Source: Siderastrea radians
Lineage: Eukaryota; Cnidaria; Anthozoa; Scleractinia; Rhizangiidae
Assembly: GCA_964017195.1 (NCBI GenBank)
Contig: OZ024887.1
Coordinates: forward strand, 62,170,811-62,234,810
Reading direction: 5' to 3'
DNA: 64,000 bases
In this document: in pieces, positions 13,102-26,618 of the stretch
How the letters are laid out: each line of letters starts with the position of its first letter
Numbering within the stretch: the stretch's first letter is position 1
The notes under the pieces: model-generated
Database searches by the model: none
The model's input: the letters and a program-made list of their open reading frames with translations, nothing else
Told to the model about the DNA's origin: nothing
Translations under genes and position numbers: made by a program

Positions 13102-14056
13102 AGTTTACAATGCACGTCTGTTTTATTTCAAAAAAAATAAATAAAAAAAATAAAGGTTTCAAGCAGAGAAGAGCATCCACAGTAAAATTTCAGGGCTCCA
13201 GGTACCCTTCTCTCCCGCTTTCTTAGCTGGCCTTCGTATCTCTAGCAGTTATGTAGACTATCACTGTTTACAAAGCGTGCTGATAAATCGTGCATGACCA
13301 GGCTTACAATTTTTTTTCAAAGCCGGGTTCAAAGCACTAGTTAAATACGTTGAAATGAGAAACGATGAGTACAAACATCTAACTGTCTACAAGCCTTACG
13401 CAACTTTACAGGACACTGAAAGCTTTCTGAAGCCGGAAGTGCGGTAACTGCAAGATAATAAATGCTTAGGAAACCTTTGTTAGATAACAAATAATTTGCT
13501 ACCTGACAAAGGTATCACAAGCACTTATTGCCATAATTACTGCAGCAAGCTTTATTTTTTAAGTGACTATCATGTTTCTCATTTGTCATTGTCATGACTT
13601 GTGAGCCGACTGATCTCCAGTCCCATATATTTCAATACAACGCTCACACAGCCTCTTCCCCAAAACGAGGTCAAATGTCAGTGCCAAAAGGTACATGTAA
13701 ATGCCTGTTTCACTGGGCACAGCGTGAATCAACCTTATGACAAAGCTTTCAAACAGCTAATCCCTACTAAGAATTACAAATGCATCAGAGACGCATGTCC
13801 AGGATCAGCAAGAAGAGAGGCCTGCAGGGGCACTCAACGATAAAATTTTAGCGAAATACGTGTAATATCATTTTCTACTTTCTTGGATTGTTTCAGAGAT
13901 TTTTAAAGGCATATTTGTGTCATCTAACACAGGTTGACCTGTTCAGAGTTTTTACATGCAGCTGGACTTTAGGCCGCATAAAATCTTAGAAAACAGAATC
14001 CTTTCCGCCGAATTTCCGAGCTGCTGATAGCTTTCCGAAAATGCTAGTTGACCTTA

Positions 14057-14584
<528 letters not shown>

Positions 14585-15539
14585 TCACATTTAGGGCACC
14601 TTTTACTTTGACATTTCTTTGCACTGCAAAGTAGTAATAAGTACGTAAAGAACTAAAGTGGACTGACCCATGCACATGGAGTCACCAAAACAGGGAATTG
14701 TGAGAAGAATTGTGAGAGAAAGTTGTTCAAAAATTATGTAAAGAAAGATGCTACAATCGTTACCAAAAAAAGAAACTGTTTCTTTACACCCTTAACCCTA
14801 AGGCAAAAAAATGCAATTTTCCCTATGCAATCTCAGACCTCACGCTAAAAAATGTACCCTCTTGTCAATTGAAACTAGAAAAATTATATACTCTATTTTA
14901 GACTAAGAGGAAAACATGCCCTATTTCCGACCAAAATGGCTCAAAAACCACACCCTTTGGAGTGGTAAAGAACATGGAAGAGTACCCTCCCTCCCCCCCC
15001 CCCACACACACACACACACACCAAATCAAGAAAATCAGTTAACTTGACACTTGACTCAAAATGTCAGAAATAGTAACAAAGACTTACCTTGTTGGCACCT
15101 TCCTTCAGCTTTGGAATGACCTTACATGCTGTTACACGGTCTTTCCAACTGTTACTGTTCAGTAATTCTGCGGTTAATGACTGAACCACATCCTGAAAGA
15201 TGAAAACAGTAACACAAAAATACAATAAATCAGCTAGTTCTATTTAACACCAAATCACCTATTATATTAGGTAAACTCACCGACTGTTGACTTACCTCTG
15301 CTAGTAGGGTTCCAGCTTTCTCGGTCCTTACAGCATTATCAGCATGTAAATGATTGACAAGCTCCACAATGATCTTGTCCCTATTGCAATGTTACTTTGG
15401 CCTTCCACATAAAGAATGCCATGCACTTTTCTACTTTCTCTTGGGAATATTGTGTAACAAAGGAGGAAAAATATAAAAGATTGTCCATATAGGAAGCTAA
15501 TAATTTGTTTGAGACTTTGCTAAACAGAATCAGGATAGT

Positions 15540-15753
15540 AAACATAGACAAGCAAAAATAAACGATAAAAACGGGCGTTTGGCTGTCTTCATGACGCCAT
15601 TGTCAAGGTAACTTATGTAAATTACAACTGTCACAAGTATTTAAAATTAAAATTATACTTGTTGTTACTTACATATTAAGTTACCTTGACAATGGCAACA
15701 CGAAGACACCAAAACGTTGGTTTTTATCGTTTATTTTTTGCTTGTCTATGTTT
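15540..15753. mobile_element. About 214-bp hairpin MITE, copy 1 only
   Basis: The inverted arms are about 80 bp, starting AAACATAGACAAGCAAAAA and reading into CCATTGTCAAGGTAACTTA. The counterpart in copy 2 (near 45010) lacks it. A CATTGTCAA-type block also occurs in the element at 53155-53590. Confidence 0.7.
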
Positions 15754-16615
15754 AACCAAATCATTATTGAGGATAGTAAATAATAGAAATTATTCACTTA
15801 AAACAGTCCTACCAGAATCACAAATTTCAAACTCCAAAAAGGCCTTCGCCACTTTCCATCATTAACGTACCTGACTCCCCCCCCCCCCCCCCCCCAAACG
15901 GGCCTCTTGTCAGCAGACAAGTCAGTAGATGGTCCTGCAGGGTAATACACTGTGGATTCCATCTTACCAATTTTGACCACATTTGAGTTATCACGCATCT
16001 TCTTCTCACTATGAAATCAAACACTCTTAAAATGCCATGGATTTTTCATGGCAGTTTAATGTAAGTTTCAGAGGAGATTAATGTGATAGTAATAAATATT
16101 TCATGGTACAACAACTAGTAATTCATGGTTATGCTCCATGAAATAACCATTAATTTTACCATTACATTTGATCCACGTCACGCGTGAACGAAAACCTGAA
16201 CATGTGATCCGAGTCTTCAAATGAACAAGCTACTTTCAGTGACGACACGGAGATCACAAAGGAAATATTGAAGATCCCATTGAAATTTGCGAACATGGAT
16301 CCTATATTTGGAGAAGCAAGGGGTTGTGACAGGACAAATCTTTGTTTTATCGAGAGACCGCGTTATTTTCGGGGTTCGCTTCTCGTCAGTGGTTCAAAAA
16401 CGTTTTAGACGTAGAAGAAGGTGAAATTATGTCAGTTATTTTCCTGACGCGGGGATCCTGTTTCAACCAAACGAGAACAAACCTCATGTAGAGCTGAACG
16501 CTTATGTAAGAACGGTAGCTCCGAAGGAAGTGGACGAAAAGCAAGATACATGTGCCGTGTTAAGCAACTACTGATGACAGTTTTTCCTGGTTGCGAGGTT
16601 GATTAAAGACAAAGC

Positions 16616-17490
16616 TACCCTGCGAACAGAGGCCCTTCGATCTCCCTAGATAAGTCGGGAAGAGGAAGGGACCTCTGCCAGCCGCCTCGACTTTCCCTGT
16701 GCGCTAAATTCAAATGTAACCGACCCTTGTCCGCCTCGCTTCAATTAACATGTTTACTGAATGACAGCCGCGACCACAGCAAACTATTCTGACTTCGGTC
16801 GTATTAACACAGGAGATTTGAGGAAAGCTTTAATTAAACCGTAAGGCTGAGAATAATTCTGTTCGAATTTATGTCACAGGCTGAAAACTTATCAGCCTCG
16901 AAATATTTTTGCTAATCAAGAAACTGCGATTTGTCGACTGTCAACATGTTGTTACAGTCCAGTGATTTCCAATTAGCGAGTCACGGAAAGCTCGCATAGA
17001 AATCTTGGTCTTCGAGATATTTAGTTTATTTTGTCCCTCTTTTTGTCCCTGTCATTCAGAAGTATTTTAGTGTTGATCATGAGTCTCTTTCGTCCTCAAC
17101 ATTCTCGGCAAACAGACAAAAGAATCTTTACCACACAGAAAATGAAGCAAGGCCTTCGACTGGTGTTGTGTGAGATTGCTTATTCCATGAGTATTCACTC
17201 TTCCCAGTGGACTTTTCACGGCTTTGGCAAAGACATCATTCGAAAGAGAAACGTCAGCTGTCGTGAACTTCACGAGCGCACCGAACGTACCGTGGGCGCG
17301 TATCTAGTCAGCAATTTCTAACAAGGCACATGCGCACTGAGCAAAAACGGGAAAAACTGGTTTCGAACCGGACTGACTCATCCGTTTCGGTGGATGAACG
17401 GCAAATCAAAGAAAGTCGAGGCGGCTGGCAGAGGTCCCTTCCTCTTCCCGACTTTTCTAGGAAGATCGAAGGGCCTCTGCTCGCAGGGTA
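16616..17490. mobile_element. 875-bp Mutator-like non-autonomous element
   Basis: Inverted ends of about 90 bp start TACCCTGCGAACAGAGGCCC. The element is flanked by the exact 9-bp duplication AGACAAAGC (16607-16615 and 17491-17499). Long inverted ends and a 9-bp duplication fit Mutator-like elements. Short relatives with CCCTGCAAGCAGAGG ends occur at about 48472-48540 and 48645-48722. No transposase is visible. Confidence 0.85.
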
Positions 17491-17519
17491 AGACAAAGCC
17501 GACGCTTCGTCCACAGTTT

Positions 17520-17951
17520 AAACCAAAGCGTAATACGAGAGTTGTTTGTATGGAGCTGAAATTCGATCCAAAATATATAAAATGGGCAATTTTCCGTGCA
17601 AAAAACGTAAAAAGCGAAATAGAGTTTGAAGACCATTACCTGTTATGTGTTTGCTGTGTTTTTGCCGTTTTTCGGAGTCTCTAGAGGCCGTTTGGGGCCA
17701 TATTCTGTTTAACGATCGATGCGACATCATGTCAAAATAAAGCCAGTACGTGACAAGACGTAGGATCGACCGTTAAAGCCCAAAACATCCTCCAGAAGTT
17801 CGCAAAAGCGGTAACGACACAGCAGACACACAACAGGTAAGGTTTTTCAAAATCTATTTTGATTTTTAGGTATTTTTTTTCACGGGAAACTGCCGATTAT
17901 TTTCAATCGAATTTCATGCAGCTCCATACAAACTCTCATATTATGCTTTGG
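17520..17951. repeat. About 430-bp fold-back repeat
   Basis: The left arm 17520-17728 and the complement of 17742-17951 align over most of their length with moderate divergence. Both arms begin with an ACCAAAGC(G/A)TAATA-type block. The right arm cuts into the end of the paired-like frame at 17936, suggesting a partial duplication of the transposase region or an inserted fold-back element. Confidence 0.75.
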
Positions 17952-18394
17952 TGACCTGTGCTTCGTCTATTGCATAACCTATTGCTCAACAGTCTTTCGC
18001 GATTTTCCCATCCATATATCCTAGGTTTCGCTAGTTCGAACAATTCAATAGATTCTAGAACGTCGTCCGAAAGTTTAGAAGGATAACTTCGTCCCCCTTG
18101 ACTGAATGCCTCACATGTACTGAACATTTCATGATGTCGAATGATACAATAAACAGCGCCAGGAGTTGCACGAGCTGCTGTGGAGATCGCTGTCGGTCCC
18201 TCTCCAGTCAAATAACGATTAATTATTCGTCTTCTCGTTTCCTTGTGGAGAGGCCTACATGGCCTGTTCTTCCGACCTAAGGCATTAACATAACCAGGTC
18301 TGAACATTTCGAAAAATCTGTGACAGATTCGGAATCTCCTTTCGATTTTCGAAATCCCTCTCTGAATCTCAGAAAACACAAGGCGAATGCCCAA
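17936..18394 (-). pseudogene. Transposase fragment with paired-like HTH domain
   Basis: A 152-codon frame contains RPGYVNALGRKNRPCRPL, then TRRRIINRYLTGEGPTAIS, then TPGAVYCIIRHH and a KLSDDVLESIELFELAKP block. The layout of two helix-turn-helix units joined by a GGRS linker is that of paired-like DNA-binding domains in Tc1/IS630-type transposases. The frame stops after about 30 further residues at the fold-back, and no DDE catalytic domain follows. It is therefore a truncated, non-functional remnant inside the nested element. Confidence 0.6.
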
Positions 18395-19346
18395 ATATGG
18401 AGAACGTGACTCGTCACGTTGTTTAGAATTTTAGAGTTTCCGTTCACGCGTGACGTGGATCAACTGTAAAAACTTCTTAGTTTTTGTACCTTTCATGGCC
18501 ATGATAAAGCCATTAATATGAGAAAGTAATAGTCATTTCATGGTATCGGCTTTTAACAGCTTTTTCGTGGCCATGAAAAAGCACTTAATTTTCATGTCTG
18601 GGGAATCAAAATTTCAGGCTTTTTTAATGGTCTATTTTAATGACTTTTTCATGGAATGAAATTTTTCATGGCCCAGGAAAAAGTCATGAAAGGTACAAAA
18701 ACTCATGGCCATGATTTTTTGAATGGCATTACAATGGCATTTTCATTATTTGCTAGAGAAGTGAAAATACCATGAAAAATGTCCATATAAAAACCATCTT
18801 TTTTTTTACAAGGTCATCTTACAGCAACTTACAAATGTACTACACTAGTAATCAACATGCTATTTACTCAGGTCAAAAGAATCAACAAGTGGACTTAGGC
18901 AATGTTTAATACTGAAAGTTCAGTGATCCAAAAATAACAACCCAGCAATATTGATACTACAGTAAAACGTATTTTCAGGAGAACTTTTAATATTAACTGT
19001 GATCACAGTTCAGACAATTTACAATATGTCCTTGTTGTCCAATGCAAGCAGTCAGTGAGCTTTGCAGTGTGAGAATAGGCTGTTTGTTTCAGCAACAGTA
19101 TTTTACTTCAAGCTGTTCCTCAAGACTGCTTCTGCAATCAATAGGAAACAAAATAGAAATAAGCTTACATGATATGTACATGTACAGCTGTATACAATCA
19201 ATGTCCCTCAAGTATGCACAATTTTAATTATAACCCGAAGATCAAATTCAAATAATTGACTGCAGTAGCTTGTAGAGTTAGAAAGTAAACCTAAATCTCA
19301 AATTATAAAGCTAAGTTCTTGTTTTTACCCCCAACATCTTTGCTAA

Positions 19347-20284
19347 TGCATGGTTCAATTCTACCTGTTACCATCCCCCCCCGGGCATACCCCCGGGGAT
19401 TTGCAATTTTGTTCTCACTTGGCAGTCTATTCCCCACCCCCGGGCACGTAGAAAGAGACAATTCCCCACCCCCGGGACTCCTTGTCGACGACAAATACGT
19501 TGTTTTGTGTACAAAACATAGATTACGATATTGATTTCCATACAAAAGCAAAACCAGATGTTTTGAAAGAACTAAAACGCTTTTCTAGAGTTTCTTGAAC
19601 GAAGGACACTACATGTATAATGTAATAAAAACATGAACACTATATTTAATAAAGAAACTGCAGAAAAACCTCTAACCGCACTGGCATACGGCCAGCGAGT
19701 AAAGACGTGGTCTTCGCCACGTGATTTATTCTAAATATAGCACATACGCACAAGAGGCCCGTGAACAAATTGATGGCAGCATTTTAAAGGAGTTTTTCTT
19801 AGCTCGTTTCATAAGGATGAACACTGGACTGGGACCTGTTTAATATAAAGCCTTGCATCCGTCTTCATATAGTCTCTTTAAGTCGTCTTAGCATGTACAT
19901 AAATACACTGGAGAAATGTTTCTTTGTTTGTGGCGAACGCCATCCATTCGAGTACATGTACGCATCAAACGCACATTCGTTTAACAATTTATAATGAAAG
20001 TACCTTCGAATACAGATTTTAATTTTGAGAGATTATTCTTCTCTAACCAGTCTGCTACAAATTCTAGAGATTCTCCCTGGAAATAGGCAGTCTTCTCCAC
20101 GCGGGTACGGCGTCAAACGAGAAGTGACCTACTTCACAAGAACAACAAGAAGTTATTTTCGATTTGCCCCCCGTCTCCCGGGACAAGACGGCTTCAAACA
20201 ATTCCCCACCCCCGGGACCGAAAGGCTGGACTTGTCCCCGGCGTTGCCTGGGGGGGATGGTAACAGGTAAAATTGAACCATGCA
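19347..20284. mobile_element. 938-bp inverted-repeat element with C-rich ends
   Basis: TGCATGGTTCAATTCTACCT and its near complement bracket the stretch, followed by GTTACCATCCCCCC. The motif TTCCCCACCCCCGGGA recurs inside both arms. I see no target duplication and no coding capacity. The element is nested within the CACTA-like element. Confidence 0.7.
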
Positions 20285-21687
20285 AAAAGCAAGCATCACC
20301 TGTAATATGTATCTCTATAAACTTAATAAGATCGTGTGTAAATCTCACTACGTGTACTCGTTTGAAGCCAAACTTAGACTGTTTAGAAATTTATAATACA
20401 TATTTTGTACTTACCTATTTGTTAAGTTAGGGAATCCATGTTTAGAGGCTCTTGAAGGGAAGGCTTTCTCTGTTTAAACTGGGAGGAAACTCTGTTCGCA
20501 ATGGCGCCTGAACAAAACGAATTTTTCAGCCTCTTTTTCACGCTCAATCCCAGGCCCCCTATCCGCTGTTGGAGATGCTGCTGACCAGAAAAGCTCATTC
20601 CATTCAAGATGGCGGCTCCCCTAACAACAACTGAGAAACTTGCTTTTTCTACCAACTTTAAAAGCTTTTATCGGGATAACAAGAAACTAGGAATCACTTA
20701 AAAACATCCAGGGATCATATTCTGCAAAAGTTCGGAAATCAGATATTTCACTGCTTTAAAACTATAATACTGTTCAAGCTCTCAAAAGGTATTCCTGGTA
20801 TTCACTGATTTAGCTGCAGTGAAATACTGAGACTTCTTGGAATATTTTAATGTAAAAATTAGCTTTTAAATTACAAAACCAATCAATTCAAAACACTATT
20901 TTTCCACGCTTATATTATATCCTATAGCTAGCTAGGTGGGTGCATGGTCTCTCAGTGTTTTTTCAGGGTCATGAAAATCCTAGAAATAGTGAAAAGCTCA
21001 TGAAATTTCAGAAAATTACTTTCATTGCTTTTTCATGGTACATATACCAAAGAAACAATTTTCATGGTATGTTAAACTGCCATGAAAACAAATTTCTGTT
21101 TCATTTCAAGACATTTTAATGGTGGTGAATATTTTTCACGATATTTTCATGGTGCAGCAGAAGAATCAAGTCTAGCCCATGAATTTCATAAATGCATGTT
21201 TCATGGCCATGAAAACAAAGATAACCAGTTTTTCATGGCTCTTTCACGACTTTTTAATACGAATTGCTTTCATAGTGTCTTTTCCTTGTAAGCACTGCTC
21301 AAGGCCTTTACATCAATACTGGATTCCTTTACAACAGGGACATAATCATCATCCTATTGAATAAATAGAAATGCAACAGGAAACTGAAAATAGGGCAAAG
21401 AAAAAAGACAAGAAAACAGCTTTTCCTTAGGGTGCTATAATGTACCGGCCATTTTCAGAACTGGCTGACCAGATGGATTCTGCCCTTTGCAAAGGACTGG
21501 ACTGTACATGTGCTTTAGCTACACTACGTAATGTACATGTACATGTAAATAGGTTCCAAGGTTCCAGAAGGGCAAGGTGAGAAACTCACTTTTGAGTTGT
21601 ACTGTAGATGAACACAATGTTCAATACTCACTAAAACTAGATGTATTATAGGGCAACACCAAATGGCTTTAATATCAATGACATACA

Positions 21688-22070
21688 GTACCGCTCAAAG
21701 GTAAGTTACCACCCTTTCGCGAGATGCGAATTGCATCGCGCGCTACACGATTCTCGCAGCGCGCGACGTGACTTTTGCCACTCGCCAAGCCCTAAAAACT
21801 GTAAATATCATAGCTTAAAATTCTCTCGTAATTTTGATTGCCTATTGTAAAGCAAATGTCGATTGATAACGATTATTGAACGATCGGAGAACCTGGCGCC
21901 ATTTGCATCGTTTTGAGCAAAACTAAGAACTGCTTTGCGAATTCCAAGTGCGTGAATTTCACATGTACATCCAAGTTTACATCAGATTGTTGCCAACAGC
22001 AATTCTAAACGACAATTCTTTCTATGCCTTAAAATTGAAAAGCCGTATCCATGGTTTATATACATTAAAT
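21688..22070. other. About 380-bp insertion in copy 1 only
   Basis: Copy 2 joins the flanks directly near 45675. The insert begins CAGTACCGCTCAAAGGTAAG and contains a GC-rich palindromic stretch near 21728-21765. Terminal repeats are not clear, so the element type is unknown. Confidence 0.6.
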
Positions 22071-22196
22071 GAATTGTTTCAGCAGTCACTGAACCAGACA
22101 TGCAATCAGACAAACTTTAATGTAGCCTCAGTAAAGCTTGGTGGATTGTTTAATTGCAAGAGCAAAGTCATGAACTGTCAGATACTCAGGCCACCT

Positions 22197-22855
22197 TAAG
22201 ATCATTGCCTTGTATTGCATTGCGCATCCCTACTGCGCACGATTTGTTGCCTCATTTGCGCGCACTCACAGCGCGCGCACGCCCAGGGAGTAAATAAATA
22301 GGTTTCCTGTAAGGCTAAGCTCACCAGAGAAAAGAAAAGTCATTTACTCTTAAACAAGCATGATGACCTATCTTTTTTTTTCACATTTTTTTGACCTACC
22401 GTTCATTCTCTTTTTGTTCAAAGAGTTGGAAAAAAAACACATGTTCGAAAAAAATTATTACTAGAAACGCGTTACTCATGGAGATGAAATCACGACCTCG
22501 AGAACACACACGTGAGGAAGGTTTTAAGTCAATTTCGTCTGATACTTCAAGCATCTGCCATGAAAGATCTAGTAAATTGTTCCTTATTATCAATATTTTA
22601 CATCTAGTGCATTGTTTCAAGATTTGCTTTAATTATGTGCTTCCTGTTCCTATGGAAAGTAGCGTAAACTGATCAAGTAAACATGTGTTTGTTGGGCGAA
22701 ATTGCATCGAATTATGGGTAACTTGAGACGATGATATCTCGTTAACGGACTTGGGGACCTATTCTTTTTATTTTATATTTCAAAACATTGCACGATAGAT
22801 AACAACTTGTGAAAGTTTGACAAAAATCGTATGTTAAATTTTATTTCGGGGGAAT
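22197..22855. other. About 660-bp insertion in copy 1 only
   Basis: Copy 2 joins the flanks near 45802. The insert holds a GC-rich segment of alternating purines and pyrimidines (about 22225-22290). ACCTTA occurs at both junctions and may be a target duplication. I see no gene in it. Confidence 0.55.
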
Positions 22856-25494
22856 GACCTTAAATGTATCAACAAATTATAAGGGACAAAGTCTTGAGAC
22901 TGGCTTCTCTATCCAACATTTGAAAAAAGAAAACATTGGAAAGGACTTCAGCCTTTACACAGCATTTTTACATCAACACTTTGCCTCCTACCTGCACAAC
23001 AACTGGCAATTTTTTCCACCGCTGCAAACCTTTTGTCAACTTTTTTGGATTCTTTTGTGGTTTTGCTTTTTTCTTGGCTGAAGGCCCTTTACTAGAGTAC
23101 CACACCTTGGAACCCTGAGGATAATTTTCTTGTAATTGTTTCTGAAACTTGAGCTTGTCATTAGTGTCAAGAACAATGATGTCAGATTCTGAGGACTTCT
23201 TGGAAGACACAGGTTGTGCACCACCGAGTAGTTCTTGCTGAAAAATATTATCTGTTTCATGTTTTTTGCAGTTTTTTCCTGTTCTGCAATAGTTTCAGAT
23301 TGTCCTGTAGAAGCTGTTTTTTCTTCCATTTTTTTCATTCTTTTTTCAAAGAAATTATGAAGTCTTTCCTTGTCACTCCCTGCTGCTTAGGTGCTGAAAT
23401 TAACTTTTCTGTATCAGTTATACTAGGAAGAGTCTTTGATCTCCTCAGAGGCTTAAGCTTTCTTGGCCCTTTCAAATGACACAGAGCATGCCTTTTAACA
23501 ACTCCACGAGGATCATGTCGACCACCAAGCCCAACAGCATTGGTGTTGGCATGAAACAAACCTCCAACTCTGAAGACTGTGTGTAACTCATCCTCATTAT
23601 AAGGCAGTGTGTGCAGGGGCACGGTCTGGTAAAACATCTTCATTAAAAACCAGTCCACTGCTAACTTTTTTCAGGTACGATTGACTGATGTCTTTTCCAC
23701 TCTTGTCTGCAACAGGGTGGTATTGAGAAAACACATCTGCAAGTCTCGCCAGAGGTTCATCCTTTGGTAATCGCTTCTGTTGTAAAGGAGGAGCCAAAGG
23801 AGCTAGAGAGCTATGTGCTAACCTTGAAGGGTATTCATCAGGAAAAGGAGGTGTACTTATTCTGCTGACATTAAGACCAGTTTCATCTCTGCCAACATAA
23901 GGAATCTGCACTCCTGATGCGACTGCGAAGAATTCTACACCATGAGCCTTAGTTGATGATACGCTGCCAGCAACTATAAAAAATAATTTTAGTTCATAAA
24001 AATAATACCTTTCATTCCTGTTTTAGTAACAGTTTAAAAAATACCGACTGTAAGAGAAAAGTGGGAAATATTTTAGTTTGAGGCTTAGCCGGCATGTAGT
24101 CCTTTCTAGCTTCTCTTAATTTCAAACGAATTTTTGCAGACTGTAGTCTGTTTGCAGATGCTGTAGGATAGCCTAAAACAACGTGCCTTCATTGGTACCG
24201 GTACGAAAATGTCTGGCCTAACTTTAACCTAATTTTGGCCTGAATTTTAGCCAGACAAAAGCTAAAAATTGTTAGCCTAACATTAACTTTTTTTAGCCTG
24301 GCGTTAACCTGAAAATTGGACCTTAACTTTTTAAGGCTTTGAGCCTGTCATTTTTAAGGCTTCAAGAATGACCGCACGGCAGAGTGAATGATCACCTAAA
24401 AACGATTATTTTTAAGGCTAAAAACACAAAATCTGTAAGGCAATTTAGGCATTAACAATAACTGAGACTGTTCGGTCAACAGCGGTTTAGTTCAAGTAGC
24501 TTATGTGATATCCGAAAACGAACAACAATTTCAAAATGCACATGCTAAGTTTATTTTGTAACCTTTGTACACGATCAAATTGCAACAGTGACGTAACACG
24601 CTAAACAGTAAAACTACAGTGTAGCACACAGTGTAATATAAAGCTAAGAACTACAACACTTTATAGCTAAAGGTTAACCTCGACTTGATATTTTTATGGT
24701 ACGGAGTTCGAAGGAAAAGTAACCGCAATCATTTCTCATTATCAATGTCGACCTCGGAAGTAAACTGTAGACTAATCAATGATGTGCCACTGATAATTAC
24801 AATTTTCAAGCTAAGGACACTTTGCTGACCTCAGTATTATTTGCGGTCAGCTCTTCCGTACATTCTTTCCCTTGTGGAAAAATGGACTCAAATACATTTA
24901 CAGTGTACGGAAGTCACTTCAAATTGCAGGAGATCAAAGAACCTAAATTTATCGTGGCGAACATTATCCTTGTGAAAGTGGCTACACAGCATCGGAGCCT
25001 ATCCAACAGAGCAGTCTGTTCGTTGTTTACAAGATGGGTTCAGATCGATCTTCGCTCCAGGAAAGCAAAACATTAAAGCCTTTTCCAACTTAAAACTGCA
25101 TAAGTTTGAATTTTAACAAACCTTGTAACTTTAAGGATACTTTTTTAAAACTGATGCTTTATGTCCGGTGGATGTTGCCAACAACTTTGTCGGCGAAAAA
25201 GCAAACAAGAAGCAGCTTTTTGGCAAATTTTCAACGACCAACGTCTCCGTAAAGGTGTCCTTTTTGGCGAAATCGACACGCTGTGGCATTGTGAACAGTG
25301 TTAGTATCTATTTGACATGTATCTTTGTATACCTTATGACCTATTTGTTAACGTCTGTATTTTGAAGGGAGGGGGGGTGGCTTTGACTAAGCCAACTTAC
25401 TCGGCCCCCCAGTTATTACAGCCTTGCTACGGGCCTTATTCGCGTGGTTTAAATGTCTAAAACCTGTGAAGCGAAAACAAGAAAGAGTCAACTA

Positions 25495-25725
25495 CAGCCT
25501 AGTACCCAGGCGTTCTCTGCTCGCTCACACGACTTGGCGCGAAATTTTCGTGACGTCACCGAATGGCATCATTCGCAACCTCGTTCCCAGGGTCTCTCTT
25601 CTCTGCCTCAAGGGAGGCAGAGAAGAGAGACCCTGGGAACGAGGTTGCATCATTCGGTGAAGTCACGACATTTCGCACCAATTCGAGTCGAGTGAGCGGG
25701 AGGAAAACGCCTGGGTACTAGGCTG
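25495..25725. mobile_element. MITE with a second MITE inserted in its centre
   Basis: The outer element has CAGCCTAGTACCCAGGCG ends and a 9-bp duplication with one mismatch (AGTCAACTA 25486-25494, AGTCGACTA 25726-25734). It is the same family as 11327-11479. At its centre, 25576-25647, sits a near-perfect hairpin starting CAACCTCGTTCCCAGGG. That inner element is flanked by its own 9-bp duplication CATCATTCG. Confidence 0.87.
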
Positions 25726-26580
25726 AGTCGACTAGATTGCGAGCAGTCACTCGCCACACGTGTCGTGCGTGTGGTGAGCAACGCCACAAGAAGTGTTTCA
25801 CCACACATGCGTCACTTTTCCACTGACGCGGCTGGCGTGTTCGTTTCGCTCGACTATCCTTGAGCGGTGGAAAAGGAGTCCGGATGCTCGTGGTCTAAGA
25901 GATGATCAGAGTTGACGAGAATTCAAGCTCGATTAAAGCACACAAAGATAAGCGGTCGATCACAAAGCAAGAGTTTGACCATCCCCCGGGGCGAGGGGGG
26001 ATCCAATATTAAGGGACCGTTCATTTTTGCATGAGTTGGTGGGTCGCTGGTGGAATTTAGGGGTGGGCCATGAGAAAAAAAGGACTTAAACGGGGACCTG
26101 TCCAGAAAAAATTCAGTGATGGGAGGCCACTTGAACAAATAATGTTCAACGTGGTGTTGAGATGGGTAGAAACATTTAACAAGCCAACAATATCAAAACA
26201 AAACAAAAGTATGAACTGGAAACAAATTTCTTCCTAATTTTTATAATTTAAGTAAAAGTTCAATAATAAAAGCTTCTACGATTAAAACGTGTTCAATAAT
26301 TGTTTCGCAGGAAGTGATAGATTTAAAGAAACATTTCTGCCCTATTTGTTGGTAGTAAATCATTTTCTTTTTCTATAGTTGTAAACAAGAGTACTCAGTT
26401 TAACTCACATTCCACAGAAATGAAGTAAAACAATCACCGGTCGCCTGAAGGAAATAGAGAATACGATACTCTTGGGTTCAGGTTACACCTTGTTACACCA
26501 CCATAACTTTCGAAAATCAATGGAAAACCGCTTCGATTTCGATGATGTAGCAATTAAGCAATTGGTTACGATGTTCACCG

Positions 26581-26618
26581 GGCGAAAGGAGGCGAAAGGA
26601 GGCGAAAGGAGGCGAAAC
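26581..26618. repeat. 10-bp tandem repeat
   Basis: GGCGAAAGGA is repeated three times, followed by a partial fourth unit. Confidence 0.95.

Larger units (their letters stand above)
16168..18463. mobile_element. Nested 2.3-kb inverted-repeat element with paired-like transposase remnant
   Basis: TTGATCCACGTCACGCGTG and the following bases, 23 bp in all, form an inverted pair at 16168-16190 and 18441-18463. Between them are a paired-like helix-turn-helix frame on the minus strand, an 875-bp MITE and a long fold-back. The termini may belong to an independent transposon or be an internal part of the CACTA-like host; I cannot decide from one copy. Confidence 0.55.
16007..21277. mobile_element. CACTA/EnSpm-like transposon inserted in HEATR4-like exon 3
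   Basis: The termini are CACTATGAAATCAA and CACTATGAAAGCAA (complement). A 3-bp TCT target duplication flanks it (16004-16006 and 21278-21280). The uninterrupted exon is at 45260-45371 in copy 2. CACTA ends, a 3-bp duplication and dense subterminal TTTCATGG/CCATGAAA repeats (about 16030-16160, 18490-18780, 20960-21270) are the hallmarks of CACTA elements. No CACTA transposase frame remains. The interior is filled by at least three other inverted-repeat elements. Confidence 0.87.

Noticed and set aside
23036..23911. Several separate small genes on the minus strand
   Set aside because: They are frameshifted pieces of one exon that is continuous at 45928-47135 in copy 2.
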